6,550 bases of DNA. Origin: Bacteroidota bacterium. Its GTDB lineage: Bacteria; Bacteroidota; Rhodothermia; Balneolales; HLUCCA01. How positions within the stretch are numbered: the first letter of the stretch is position 1; every line of letters begins with the position of its first letter. The notes beneath the pieces were generated by a model. That model had not been told where the DNA came from. It did not search any database and was given only the letters and a program-made list of their open reading frames with translations. The position numbers and the translations under genes are program-made. This document shows, piece by piece, positions 1-6,059 of this stretch. Location: assembly GCA_003448835.1 (NCBI GenBank), contig DLXM01000164.1, forward strand, positions 1-6,550, written 5' to 3'.

Positions 1-121
1 TCCAGGCAGCATCAGACAATCCGGATAGTGGAGGTAATATCATCATAATTATGAACAGTGCTGCACCAGAGAAAAGACCAAATTTTTGACGAAAGCCATA
101 CCCCGTTAATGTAGATTCCAT
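1..121 (-). CDS. N-terminal fragment of a probable SLC13/DASS-family sodium:anion symporter
   Basis: This is the 5' end of a leftward gene that continues past the left edge; 40 codons are visible. It starts at ATG 121-119; the frame upstream meets a stop within six codons, so this is the only sensible start. A weak AGGGA-like ribosome binding site lies at 131-127, five bases before the ATG. The protein begins MESTLTGYGFRQKFGL, followed by a first hydrophobic segment (FGLFSGAALFIIMMILPP, about residues 14-31) and then LSGLSDAAW. The pattern 'K-x-G-L-x-x-G-x-x-L-F ... L-P-P ... G-L-S-x-x-A-W' is typical of the first helix of divalent anion:sodium symporters (dicarboxylate/sulfate/phosphate importers) of the inner membrane. 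That family resemblance is from memory and the substrate cannot be told from 40 residues. It is divergent from the his operon and shares its upstream region. Confidence 0.6.
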   Translation of the reverse strand, partial: MESTLTGYGFRQKFGLFSGAALFIIMMILPPLSGLSDAAW

Positions 122-180
122 TATAATCCCTAATTATAGATGATAATTTGTCCATTGCCATTTTTTTAAACGACATTGGT

Positions 181-209
181 TTCATACAGACGACACACTT
201 AAATATAAT
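181..209 (+). promoter_or_regulatory. Candidate promoter P1 for the his operon
   Basis: A -10 match TATAAT (204-209) is preceded, with a 17-base spacer, by TTCATA (181-186), which matches 4 of 6 bases of TTGACA. Transcription would start near 215-217, giving a 5' untranslated stretch of about 90 bases before the His-rich leader ORF. This is sequence matching only; the -10 is strong and the -35 weak. Confidence 0.4.
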
Positions 210-217
210 TGACTCCT

Positions 218-318
218 TCATGCTAAAAAAACGCTTCCGTAAAAAAAGATGTCTTAAATCGTAAAAATTTTGGACTCCAATTGCCAGAATCTCTTATATT
301 CCATCATGCTAAAAACGC
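218..318 (+). repeat. Direct repeat pair TCATGCT-A(5-7)-CGC
   Basis: The string TCATGCT followed by a run of A and then CGC occurs at 218-234 (seven A) and again at 304-318 (five A), 86 bases apart. Each copy is preceded by a -10-like hexamer (TATAAT 204-209 and TATATT 295-300), so the pair looks like an old duplication of a promoter plus start-codon segment. The ATG of the second copy starts the His-rich leader peptide; the ATG of the first copy (220) opens only a 14-residue basic peptide (MLKKRFRKKRCLKS) ending at 264. Confidence 0.6.
270..300 (+). promoter_or_regulatory. Candidate second promoter P2, immediately before the leader peptide
   Basis: TTGGAC (270-275) and TATATT (295-300) are separated by 19 bases, which is longer than optimal. 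If used, the transcript would start around 306-308, exactly at the ATG of the leader peptide, giving a leaderless message. It is weaker than the P1 candidate and is listed because the leader ORF lacks any visible Shine-Dalgarno sequence. Confidence 0.25.
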
Positions 319-419
319 AAATGTTACATAGCGCTTCTTTTCACCATCATCACCTCGTGATCACAGGGATGGTACATCATCATGTACACCATCACCACGG
401 ACATCATCATCACGCCTAA
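306..419 (+). CDS. hisL: Histidine-rich leader peptide of the his operon (attenuator peptide)
   Basis: A 37-codon ORF runs from ATG 306 to TAA 417-419, 108 bases before hisG. It starts MLKTQMLHSASF; 16 of its 37 residues are histidine: H8, then clusters of four (residues 13-16, bases 342-353), three (24-26, 375-383), four (28-31, 387-398) and four (33-36, 402-413). A short His-rich ORF directly ahead of his genes is the hallmark of attenuation: ribosomes stall at His codons when charged tRNA-His is scarce, changing the fold of the leader RNA so that the operon is expressed. The well-known enterobacterial HisL has seven His in a row in 16 residues; this one is longer and holds more. No Shine-Dalgarno sequence is visible; an alternative start is ATG 321. 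That it is the leader is a strong inference from composition and position; the downstream RNA switch is less clear. Confidence 0.85.
   Translation: MLKTQMLHSASFHHHHLVITGMVHHHVHHHHGHHHHA
368..393 (+). promoter_or_regulatory. Hairpin inside the His codons (candidate pause or regulatory hairpin)
   Basis: GATGG-TACAT (368-377) can pair with ATGTA-CA-CCATC (382-393) around a CATC loop, giving ten base pairs with a two-base bulge. It spans the second and third His clusters, where a translating or stalled ribosome would melt it. In his/trp attenuators such an early hairpin serves as the pause structure that couples RNA polymerase to the leader ribosome. Function here is inferred. Confidence 0.4.
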
Positions 420-440
420 CGCGTCGATCCTTTTTGTTTG
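409..440 (+). terminator. Candidate attenuator terminator overlapping the leader stop codon
   Basis: ATC-ACGC (409-415) pairs with GCGT-C-GAT (421-428) around the loop CTAAC (which includes the first two bases of the leader stop), giving about seven pairs with one bulged C. It is followed by CC, five T (431-435) and the T-rich GTTTG. A ribosome on the last His cluster or on the stop codon would cover the left arm. The stem is short, so this is the best available candidate rather than a convincing intrinsic terminator. A competing long-range stem CGGACA (398-403) with TGTCCG (439-444) would enclose it, and a weak GCAC-TAAT-GTGC hairpin follows at 445-456. Confidence 0.35.
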
Positions 441-527
441 TCCGGCACTAATGTGCAACTTTGTTTGTTACCTTTTTCAAAATCTGTTCGATCACTTTAA
501 TTATTATCATTACTAAATATTTACGCT

Positions 528-1397
528 TTGGAACCATCATCAACCCTACGAATTGCACTTCAGAAAAGCGGTCGCCTGACCGAAAAAAGTATCGCATTGC
601 TCGAACAAGCAGGCATGAAATTTGACAGTTACAAAGGACATATGATCGTTCCTGTCCAAAATTTCGATATCGAATTACTGTTAATCCGTGATGATGATAT
701 CCCGGAATATGTTCAGGATGCAGTCTGTGATATTGGATTTGTAGGAGCTAATGTGACCGTCGAAAAACAAGCCGATGTAGAAGTAATTCGAAATCTTGGT
801 TATGGACGTTGCCGCTTGTCAGTCGCAGTCCCTAAAAACGGTGATTTAAAATCTGCCGCTGATCTAAATGGCCGGCGTATAGCAACGAGTTATCCCAATT
901 TAACCCGAAAATATTTCGAGGATAACGGGATGTCAGTCGATATCGTGACTATTTCAGGGGCAGTTGAAATCGCTCCCCGATTGGGCGTTGCAGATGCCGT
1001 GTGTGACCTGGTTTCTACAGGCGGAACCCTGAAATCGAACGGATTAGTAGAATCGGATGTCATTTTTGAGTCAGAATGTCAGTTAATTAAGACAAATCGT
1101 CCACTTTCACCCGAAAAACAGGATCTTATTGAAAAATTCCTGGTTCGAATTGGAGGGTGCCAACTAGCTGAACGTAGTCGATATATCATGATGAACGCAC
1201 CAAAAAAATCGCTCAAAGAAATCACATCCGTAATTAGTGCATTAAGTAGCCCAACTGTATTACCCCTAGAGAATGAAGATATGATCGCTATCCATTCTGT
1301 GATCCCAATTCAAGAATTTTGGGATGTCATGGAACGACTGAAAAAAGCAGGTGCCACGGGGATTGTGATTCTGCCAATTGAAAATATGATCATGTAA
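528..1397 (+). CDS. hisG: ATP phosphoribosyltransferase, long form (HisG)
   Basis: HisG condenses ATP with PRPP to phosphoribosyl-ATP, the first committed step of histidine synthesis, in the cytoplasm. The 289 residues match the long, hexameric form that carries its own regulatory domain and needs no HisZ. Visible motifs: LRIALQKSGRL at residues 7-17, DDDIP at 55-59, RRIATSYPNL at 116-125, and the family signature from E147 to L168 ending in the PRPP-binding loop DLVSTGGTL (160-168); YIMMNAP (219-225) leads into the C-terminal ACT-like domain (about 226-289) that binds histidine for feedback inhibition. The start is a TTG (528-530): no ATG or GTG lies between it and the in-frame stop at 498, and this start aligns with the E. 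coli N-terminus. No Shine-Dalgarno sequence precedes it, which suggests weak or coupled initiation. First structural gene of the operon, preceded by the His-rich leader. Confidence 0.95.
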   Translation: MEPSSTLRIALQKSGRLTEKSIALLEQAGMKFDSYKGHMIVPVQNFDIELLLIRDDDIPEYVQDAVCDIGFVGANVTVEKQADVEVIRNLGYGRCRLSVAVPKNGDLKSAADLNGRRIATSYPNLTRKYFEDNGMSVDIVTISGAVEIAPRLGVADAVCDLVSTGGTLKSNGLVESDVIFESECQLIKTNRPLSPEKQDLIEKFLVRIGGCQLAERSRYIMMNAPKKSLKEITSVISALSSPTVLPLENEDMIAIHSVIPIQEFWDVMERLKKAGATGIVILPIENMIM

Positions 1398-1415
1398 GCT
1401 TTGGAATATAAAACA

Positions 1416-2714
1416 ATGAAGAAATACTCGTTTTCATCACTTTCAAAAGAAAAGTTTGCCGAACTTTTGAAACGTCCCGTTATTGATTATGCTACGATTT
1501 TTTCTACGGTGCAACCTATCATCGATGCAGTACGGACCGATGGGGATAACGCCGTCAAAAAGTTTACACTTCAATTTGATAATGTTTCATTACAGTCATT
1601 GATGGTTAACGTTCGTCCGGTGGAACAAATCGAATTGGACCCTACTATAAAATCTGCTTTTGAAACGGCATACCGAAATATTTCTACATTCCACAAAGCA
1701 CAGCTTCCTAATGCGCTTACCGTTGAAACAATGCCTGGTGTGGTTTGTCAGCGGTTACCAAGGCCAATAGAGCGCGTCGGACTTTATATTCCGGGTGGAT
1801 CAGCGGTGTTACCATCTTCGGTGTTAATGTTGGGTGTTCCGGCTCAATTGGCGGGTTGTAGACAGATAATTCTTGCAACACCTCCTAATTCAGCTGGAAA
1901 AGTGTCCCCGGAAGTTGAATTTGCCGCTGCATTATGTGGTATCGACAAAATATTTCTCGCCGGTGGTGCACAAGCGGTGGCAGCAATGGCTTATGGTACT
2001 GAATCGGTTCCTAAAGTGGACAAAATTCTGGGACCCGGAAATCAGTATGTCACGGCTGCAAAGATGATGCTCCAAAATTCGGATGCAATGATTGCGATTG
2101 ACATGCCAGCTGGTCCATCTGAGGTTCTTGTTGTAGCGAATGAGACCGCAATCCCCGGTTATGTAGCAGCAGACTTGCTATCACAAGCTGAACACGGTCC
2201 CGATTCACAAGTTGTTCTGGTTACCTTGCCCGGATTTAACTTGACCGAGCTTGAAGATGCGCTAACAGAACAAATGGCATCATTACCCCGATCCGAAATT
2301 GCGCAAAAAGCATTGGAAAACAGCTTTATTTTAGAATGTGAGCACATCTCTGAAGCAATAAACTTTTTGAATAATTATGCGCCTGAGCACTTAATTTTGG
2401 CCGTATCTGATTCGCAAGATATTGTATCCCAAGTTCGAAATGCCGGCAGTGTATTTTTGGGTAACTGGACACCGGAATCGGTTGGTGATTACGCATCCGG
2501 CACTAATCACACCCTTCCGACATATGGATTCGCAAGGATGTATAGTGGGGTTTCCGTTGATTCTTTTTTACGTCAGATGACCGTCCAACAGCTCACGCCG
2601 GATGGATTGTCGCTATTGGGTCCTGCTGTCGAAATTATGGCACGATCCGAATCACTTGAAGCTCATGCCAGAGCAGTTACAATTCGACTTAACGATCTTC
2701 AAACTAATGAATAA
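1416..2714 (+). CDS. hisD: Histidinol dehydrogenase (HisD)
   Basis: HisD is the zinc- and NAD-dependent enzyme that oxidises histidinol to histidine in two steps, the end of the pathway. The protein shows GPGNQYVTAAK, IDMPAGPSEVLVVAN, DLLSQAEHGPDSQ, NNYAPEHL and ESVGDYASGTNHTLPT. Counted from ATG 1416 (432 residues), the zinc ligands are Q257, H260, D358 and H417 and the catalytic pair is E324/H325, each two below the E. coli numbers, which supports this start. The frame also has an upstream TTG at 1401 (437 residues), three bases after the hisG stop; it sits in the same GCTTTGGAA context as the hisG TTG start, so it cannot be excluded. With the ATG start, GGA at 1403-1405 could act as a weak ribosome binding site. 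Complete, with no missing key residue. Confidence 0.95.
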   Translation: MKKYSFSSLSKEKFAELLKRPVIDYATIFSTVQPIIDAVRTDGDNAVKKFTLQFDNVSLQSLMVNVRPVEQIELDPTIKSAFETAYRNISTFHKAQLPNALTVETMPGVVCQRLPRPIERVGLYIPGGSAVLPSSVLMLGVPAQLAGCRQIILATPPNSAGKVSPEVEFAAALCGIDKIFLAGGAQAVAAMAYGTESVPKVDKILGPGNQYVTAAKMMLQNSDAMIAIDMPAGPSEVLVVANETAIPGYVAADLLSQAEHGPDSQVVLVTLPGFNLTELEDALTEQMASLPRSEIAQKALENSFILECEHISEAINFLNNYAPEHLILAVSDSQDIVSQVRNAGSVFLGNWTPESVGDYASGTNHTLPTYGFARMYSGVSVDSFLRQMTVQQLTPDGLSLLGPAVEIMARSESLEAHARAVTIRLNDLQTNE

Positions 2715-2733
2715 CAACCAATTAGTATTTTAA

Positions 2734-3795
2734 ATGAACTCAACTGAATTTGATCTGGATTCGCTGGTTAGGCCAAATATCAAAGTCCTGACTCCCTATC
2801 GATGTGCACGGGATGATTATGATCAAGGTATTTTACTTGATGCTAACGAAAACGCAATTGGATCGGTACCCGCAGATACCCGAGCACTAAACCGATATCC
2901 GGATCCGCATCAGGACGAACTCCGAACTCAGTATGCGGCATTCCGTAATGTTAAAATGGAACAAGTATTTTGCGGAGTTGGTAGTGATGAAGCAATTGAT
3001 TTGCTCATAAGAATTTTCTGTGTCCCGGGTCGCGACGAAATCATGATTACACCACCCACATATGGGATGTACAAAGTTAGTGCTTCTATAAATGATGTCT
3101 TTGTGCGTGCAGTCCCACTGGAACCTGATTTCAGTTTAAATGTAGATGCCGTAGTTGATGCAATTTCGCCTCAAACCCGCATTATTTTCCTGTGTTCACC
3201 AAATAATCCAACAGGGAATCTACTCAACAAAGACGCCATCCGCCAAATACTTCAACATTTTCGTGGTATTGTTGTTGTGGATGAAGCCTATGTCGATTTT
3301 AGCGGAGATGAGGGATTTGCCGGACAGCTCGATGAATTTCCAAATCTGGTTATCCTTCAAACATTATCAAAATCATTTGGATTGGCAGGAATCAGATTAG
3401 GGATTGCTTTGGCTTCCGAACAAATTATCGGATATATGCTTCGGGTCAAAGCGCCGTACAATGTCAACAAACTAACCAGCGAAGCTGCCATCCAGGCGAT
3501 GAGACAAATTCCAGTGATGCAAGCATTTGTTAAAGCCTTGAATAATGAAAAAAAATGGTTGATCAGTCAACTTGAAACCATCCCCGCTGTGAAAAAGATC
3601 CACCCATCTGATTCAAACTTTTTGTTAATTGTTATCGATAATGCATACGAAGTTTACAAAAATATGGCCGATACAGGAATTGTAGTACGATTTCGTGGTG
3701 ATCAAATCCATTGTGATAGTGCTTTACGTATAACAGTTGGAACTCATAAAGAAAATGAGCTCCTAATTGCCAAATTGAAGGAGATTACATCGTGA
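2734..3795 (+). CDS. hisC: Histidinol-phosphate aminotransferase (HisC)
   Basis: HisC is a class I/II (fold type I) PLP enzyme that transfers the amino group of glutamate to imidazole-acetol phosphate to give histidinol phosphate. The 353-residue length is typical. Visible features: DANENAIG near the N-terminus (substrate loop), RYPDP at 54-58, SPNNPTG with N157, D183 in VVDEAY with Y186, the Schiff-base lysine K213 in TLSKSFGLAGIRLG with R221, and the carboxylate-binding R332 in LRITVGT. The gene starts 19 bases after hisD without a clear Shine-Dalgarno and its TGA overlaps the hisB GTG start by four bases, implying translational coupling. HisC enzymes often also accept aromatic keto acids; nothing here decides that. 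Confidence 0.95.
   Translation: MNSTEFDLDSLVRPNIKVLTPYRCARDDYDQGILLDANENAIGSVPADTRALNRYPDPHQDELRTQYAAFRNVKMEQVFCGVGSDEAIDLLIRIFCVPGRDEIMITPPTYGMYKVSASINDVFVRAVPLEPDFSLNVDAVVDAISPQTRIIFLCSPNNPTGNLLNKDAIRQILQHFRGIVVVDEAYVDFSGDEGFAGQLDEFPNLVILQTLSKSFGLAGIRLGIALASEQIIGYMLRVKAPYNVNKLTSEAAIQAMRQIPVMQAFVKALNNEKKWLISQLETIPAVKKIHPSDSNFLLIVIDNAYEVYKNMADTGIVVRFRGDQIHCDSALRITVGTHKENELLIAKLKEITS
3778..3783 (+). promoter_or_regulatory. Shine-Dalgarno AAGGAG for the GTG start of hisB
   Basis: AAGGAG lies inside the last codons of hisC, eight bases before the hisB GTG at 3792. It is the strongest ribosome binding site among the his genes and fixes the hisB start, and with it the N-terminal extension, as really translated. 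Confidence 0.75.
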
Positions 3796-4685
3796 AAATT
3801 TTAATTACCCCACAAGCCGTATCCCCGTTAAAGGACGGTTTCTTATTTCGTGATGGATTTATCCGATCAATGTGTGCACTGGTTGAGAAGGAACATCATT
3901 TAGGAAGTGACTTGAATCGATGGGATGCTGACCAGCTAGCTTTATTACGCCAGGAACAACTTCCCATAAATCAATTAGTACAGTTAGATGCGGATGTAAT
4001 CGTTGATGCAAATGACGTGAGTTTATCTGTGCTTGATCACGATCTGGAGATTTTGCATACATCAGATGATTGGGCTGGGATTGTGAGGTATCTACTTGAT
4101 AAAAGACGGATTGCAGAGCGCCGCCGCACTACAAAGGAAACAGATATTTATGTCAAAGTAGATCTGGATGGAACCGGAAAATCGTCAATTCAGACTGGTA
4201 TCCCCTTCTTTGATCACATGTTGGAGCAGATTTCACGACATGGATTCATTGATTTGGAAATAACTTGTTCCGGGGATTTGCATATTGATGAACATCACAC
4301 TATTGAGGATGTTGCTATAGCTTTAGGTGAGTGTTTGAATGAAGCTTTGGGCGATAAAAAAGGTATTGAGCGTTATGGATTTGTCCTTGCGATGGATGAA
4401 GCACTTGCTACTGTGGCTCTTGATTTGTCCGGCAGGCCGTATCTGGTATTTGAAGCAGACTTGAAACGCGAAAAAGTGGGTGATTTTCCGACTGAAATGA
4501 CAAAACACTTTTTCTATTCACTGGCAATGGGACTCCGCGCGACGTTGAATATTTCAAGCTCGGGAGAGAATGATCATCATGTGATTGAAGCTGCTTTTAA
4601 GGGATTTGCCCGAACTTTGAAACAAGCTGTTGCAGGAAATCCGCGTGATCCGAACTCGATACCGAGTTCGAAAGGAACCTTATAA
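3792..4685 (+). CDS. hisB: Imidazoleglycerol-phosphate dehydratase with a degenerate N-terminal domain (HisB)
   Basis: HisB dehydrates imidazoleglycerol phosphate to imidazole-acetol phosphate. Residues about 111-297 are a complete IGPD domain: RRTTKETDI, LDGTGKSSIQTGIPFFDHML, DEHHTIED with the metal-binding HHTIED at 168-173, GDKKGIERYGF, GRPYLVFEA and ENDHHVIEAAFK (second HH pair at 262-263), ending PSSKGTL. This part looks most like the bifunctional HisB of Bacteroidetes. In those proteins the first 160 or so residues are a HAD-type histidinol phosphatase with a DxDGT nucleophile motif. Here only about 110 residues precede IGPD, and no DxD motif is present (the start reads MKILITPQAVSPLKDGFLFR). 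However, the stretch DWAGIVRYLLDKRRIAERR (93-111) resembles the tail linker of the bifunctional form. I read the N-terminus as a shrunken, catalytically dead relic; it could also be a new domain. The GTG start overlaps hisC by four bases and follows a strong AAGGAG. The TAA overlaps an ATG (TAATG) opening the broken hisH copy. Confidence 0.93.
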   Translation: MKILITPQAVSPLKDGFLFRDGFIRSMCALVEKEHHLGSDLNRWDADQLALLRQEQLPINQLVQLDADVIVDANDVSLSVLDHDLEILHTSDDWAGIVRYLLDKRRIAERRRTTKETDIYVKVDLDGTGKSSIQTGIPFFDHMLEQISRHGFIDLEITCSGDLHIDEHHTIEDVAIALGECLNEALGDKKGIERYGFVLAMDEALATVALDLSGRPYLVFEADLKREKVGDFPTEMTKHFFYSLAMGLRATLNISSSGENDHHVIEAAFKGFARTLKQAVAGNPRDPNSIPSSKGTL

Positions 4686-4729
4686 TGATATCAAGTATCG
4701 ATTATAAAGCAACCAGTAATATTTTTTAA
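4685..4729 (+). pseudogene. Truncated duplicate of the hisH 5' end (14-codon mini-ORF)
   Basis: An ATG overlapping the hisB stop codon (TAATG) opens MISSIDYKATSNIF, then TAA at 4727-4729. Its first 26 bases match the true hisH start at 4744-4769 at 23 positions (peptides MISSIDYKA and MISIIDYKA), after which similarity ends. The two copies are 59 bases apart and separated by T6-A8-T-A6-T. The simplest reading is that hisH once began here, coupled to hisB, and a small tandem duplication or copy event left a second start that now serves hisH. The mini-ORF may still be translated and deliver ribosomes to hisH 14 bases downstream. Confidence 0.7.
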
Positions 4730-4743
4730 AAAAAATAAAAAAT

Positions 4744-5343
4744 ATGATATCAATAATAGATTATAAAGCCGGCAATCTGGCATCAGTTTCCAATGCGCTT
4801 GAACGAATGGGCGTCAATTTTCAAGTTACATATGATACTACGAAGCTGGACAATTCTGATGCGATTATCTTCCCCGGAGTTGGACATGCTCAATCTGCGA
4901 TGCATGCTTTGGATGAAAGAAATCTGATTGATTGGTTAAAAACCACCAAAAAACCGGTTCTGGGTATTTGTTTGGGGATGCAACTTCTTTATGAATCAAG
5001 TGAAGAAGGAAATACCGAAGGTCTTGGAATTATTCATGGACGACTTAGAAAATTCGATGACAAAGCTGTTAAAGTTCCACATCTTGGATGGAATGATTTT
5101 GCTGAATTATCCGATCATCCAATTACAGCGGGACTCGGAACACATAGTATGATGTATTATGTACACAGTTACTATGCTCCGGTGAATGAATCTACTCTTG
5201 CATACTGTCATTATGAAATTCCTTTTGCATCAGTGGTTGCAAAGGATAATTTTTGGGGTGTGCAATTTCATCCTGAAAAGTCGGGACATAATGGTGAAAT
5301 TTTACTCAAAAACTATATTGAACTCATACAAAAATTGAAATGA
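4744..5343 (+). CDS. hisH: Imidazole glycerol phosphate synthase, glutaminase subunit (HisH)
   Basis: HisH is the class I glutamine amidotransferase subunit that releases ammonia from glutamine and channels it to HisF, which makes imidazoleglycerol phosphate and AICAR. At 199 residues it is full length. The start MISIIDYKAGNL is canonical, the oxyanion strand follows at PGVGHA (44-49), the nucleophile C76 lies in GICLGMQLL, and the rest of the triad is H176 and E178 in WGVQFHPEKSG. The start is ATG 4744; no Shine-Dalgarno precedes it, only an A/T-only run. Its stop overlaps the hisA start by four bases (ATGA). Its obligate partner hisF is not in this window. Confidence 0.95.
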   Translation: MISIIDYKAGNLASVSNALERMGVNFQVTYDTTKLDNSDAIIFPGVGHAQSAMHALDERNLIDWLKTTKKPVLGICLGMQLLYESSEEGNTEGLGIIHGRLRKFDDKAVKVPHLGWNDFAELSDHPITAGLGTHSMMYYVHSYYAPVNESTLAYCHYEIPFASVVAKDNFWGVQFHPEKSGHNGEILLKNYIELIQKLK

Positions 5344-6059
5344 AAGTTATTCCGGCAATAGATTTATTAGATGGGAAAGTAGTTCGGCTAAAAAAAGGCG
5401 ACTATGAAAAAGTCACTGTATATAATGAGAATCCAATTGAAGTTGCACAAGAATTTGCAGATGGTGGATTTAAACACATCCATATCGTTGATTTAGACGG
5501 TGCACGCAGTGGAGATTTCACAAATTTAAGGACCATACTTAAAATTATTAACCAAACCGGGTTATCGGTCCAGATGGGCGGCGGTATTCGAAATATTGGT
5601 CATGTTCGAATGTTGTTCGAAGCCGGGATCAATAAAATTGTATGTTCATCGATGGCAGTTAAAAATGAGCCCGATTGGATTAAAGCTTTGACTCATTATG
5701 GTGGAGGTCGTTGTATTTTGGGAATGGATTTGAAAGATGGAAAGATGGCATACTCCGGTTGGTTAGAAACGATGGAAGAGCCGGTGAACGATTATTTGGA
5801 TAGAATGATAGTATATGGACTGGAAGAGGTTTTGTGTACTGATATTTCACGAGATGGGATGTTATCGGGTGCGAATATAGAATTATATCAAACAATGATG
5901 CACAAGTTTCCCGGTTTGAGTTATTTAGCGTCCGGTGGTGTTGCTGATAATCAAGATTTATTGAAACTACAACAAATTGATATACATGCGGTTGTAGTTG
6001 GAAGAGCATATTTGGATGGACTAATTAGCCTTAAAGACATGGTTGCATTTAATTTATAA
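5340..6059 (+). CDS. hisA: Phosphoribosylformimino-5-aminoimidazole carboxamide ribotide isomerase (HisA)
   Basis: HisA catalyses the Amadori rearrangement of ProFAR to PRFAR, the substrate of HisF/HisH. It is a 239-residue (beta/alpha)8 barrel. The catalytic aspartates are visible as D8 in VIPAIDLLDGK and D130 in LGMDLKDGK; phosphate-binding loops appear as MGGGIRN (79-85) and SGGVAD (198-203), and TDISRDGMLSG (167-177) is the usual strand-six motif. HisF is a close homologue, but the VIPAIDL start, GDYEK segment and TDISRDG motif point to HisA. The start overlaps the hisH stop. It is the last his gene here: no hisF or hisIE follows, although in many FCB operons they come directly after hisA. 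Confidence 0.94.
   Translation: MKVIPAIDLLDGKVVRLKKGDYEKVTVYNENPIEVAQEFADGGFKHIHIVDLDGARSGDFTNLRTILKIINQTGLSVQMGGGIRNIGHVRMLFEAGINKIVCSSMAVKNEPDWIKALTHYGGGRCILGMDLKDGKMAYSGWLETMEEPVNDYLDRMIVYGLEEVLCTDISRDGMLSGANIELYQTMMHKFPGLSYLASGGVADNQDLLKLQQIDIHAVVVGRAYLDGLISLKDMVAFNL

Larger units (their letters stand above)
122..305. promoter_or_regulatory. Divergent intergenic region between symporter gene and his leader
   Basis: About 184 bases separate the leftward symporter start from the rightward his leader peptide. The region is AT-rich with A-runs at 225-231 and 241-247. On the minus strand a TATAAT-like hexamer (138-133) lies just upstream of the symporter start but has no good -35 partner. On the plus strand a perfect TATAAT occurs at 204-209 and a second -10-like TATATT at 295-300. 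No protein is supported here; the long leftward open frame over 12-221 is only an antisense shadow. Confidence 0.6.

Noticed and set aside
12..221. Leftward 69-codon open frame beginning MKESIIFKCVV
   Set aside because: It overlaps the better-supported symporter start in another frame, has no recognisable motif, and does not look like a membrane protein. Treated as a shadow.
342..413. CATCAC-like repeats as a CRISPR array or a pure microsatellite
   Set aside because: The units are uneven, interrupted by non-His codons, have no spacers, and are explained by runs of His codons in one frame.
306..419. His-rich peptide as a metal-binding (nickel or zinc) small protein
   Set aside because: Composition would allow it, but the position directly before hisG in a biosynthetic operon makes the attenuator role far more likely.
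122..527. T-box riboswitch as the histidine sensor
   Set aside because: I do not see a T-box consensus or a specifier stem-loop; the His-codon-rich ORF already explains sensing.
5680..6009. Leftward 109-codon open frame inside hisA
   Set aside because: It is fully antisense to a well-conserved hisA; its composition reflects the reverse complement of that gene.
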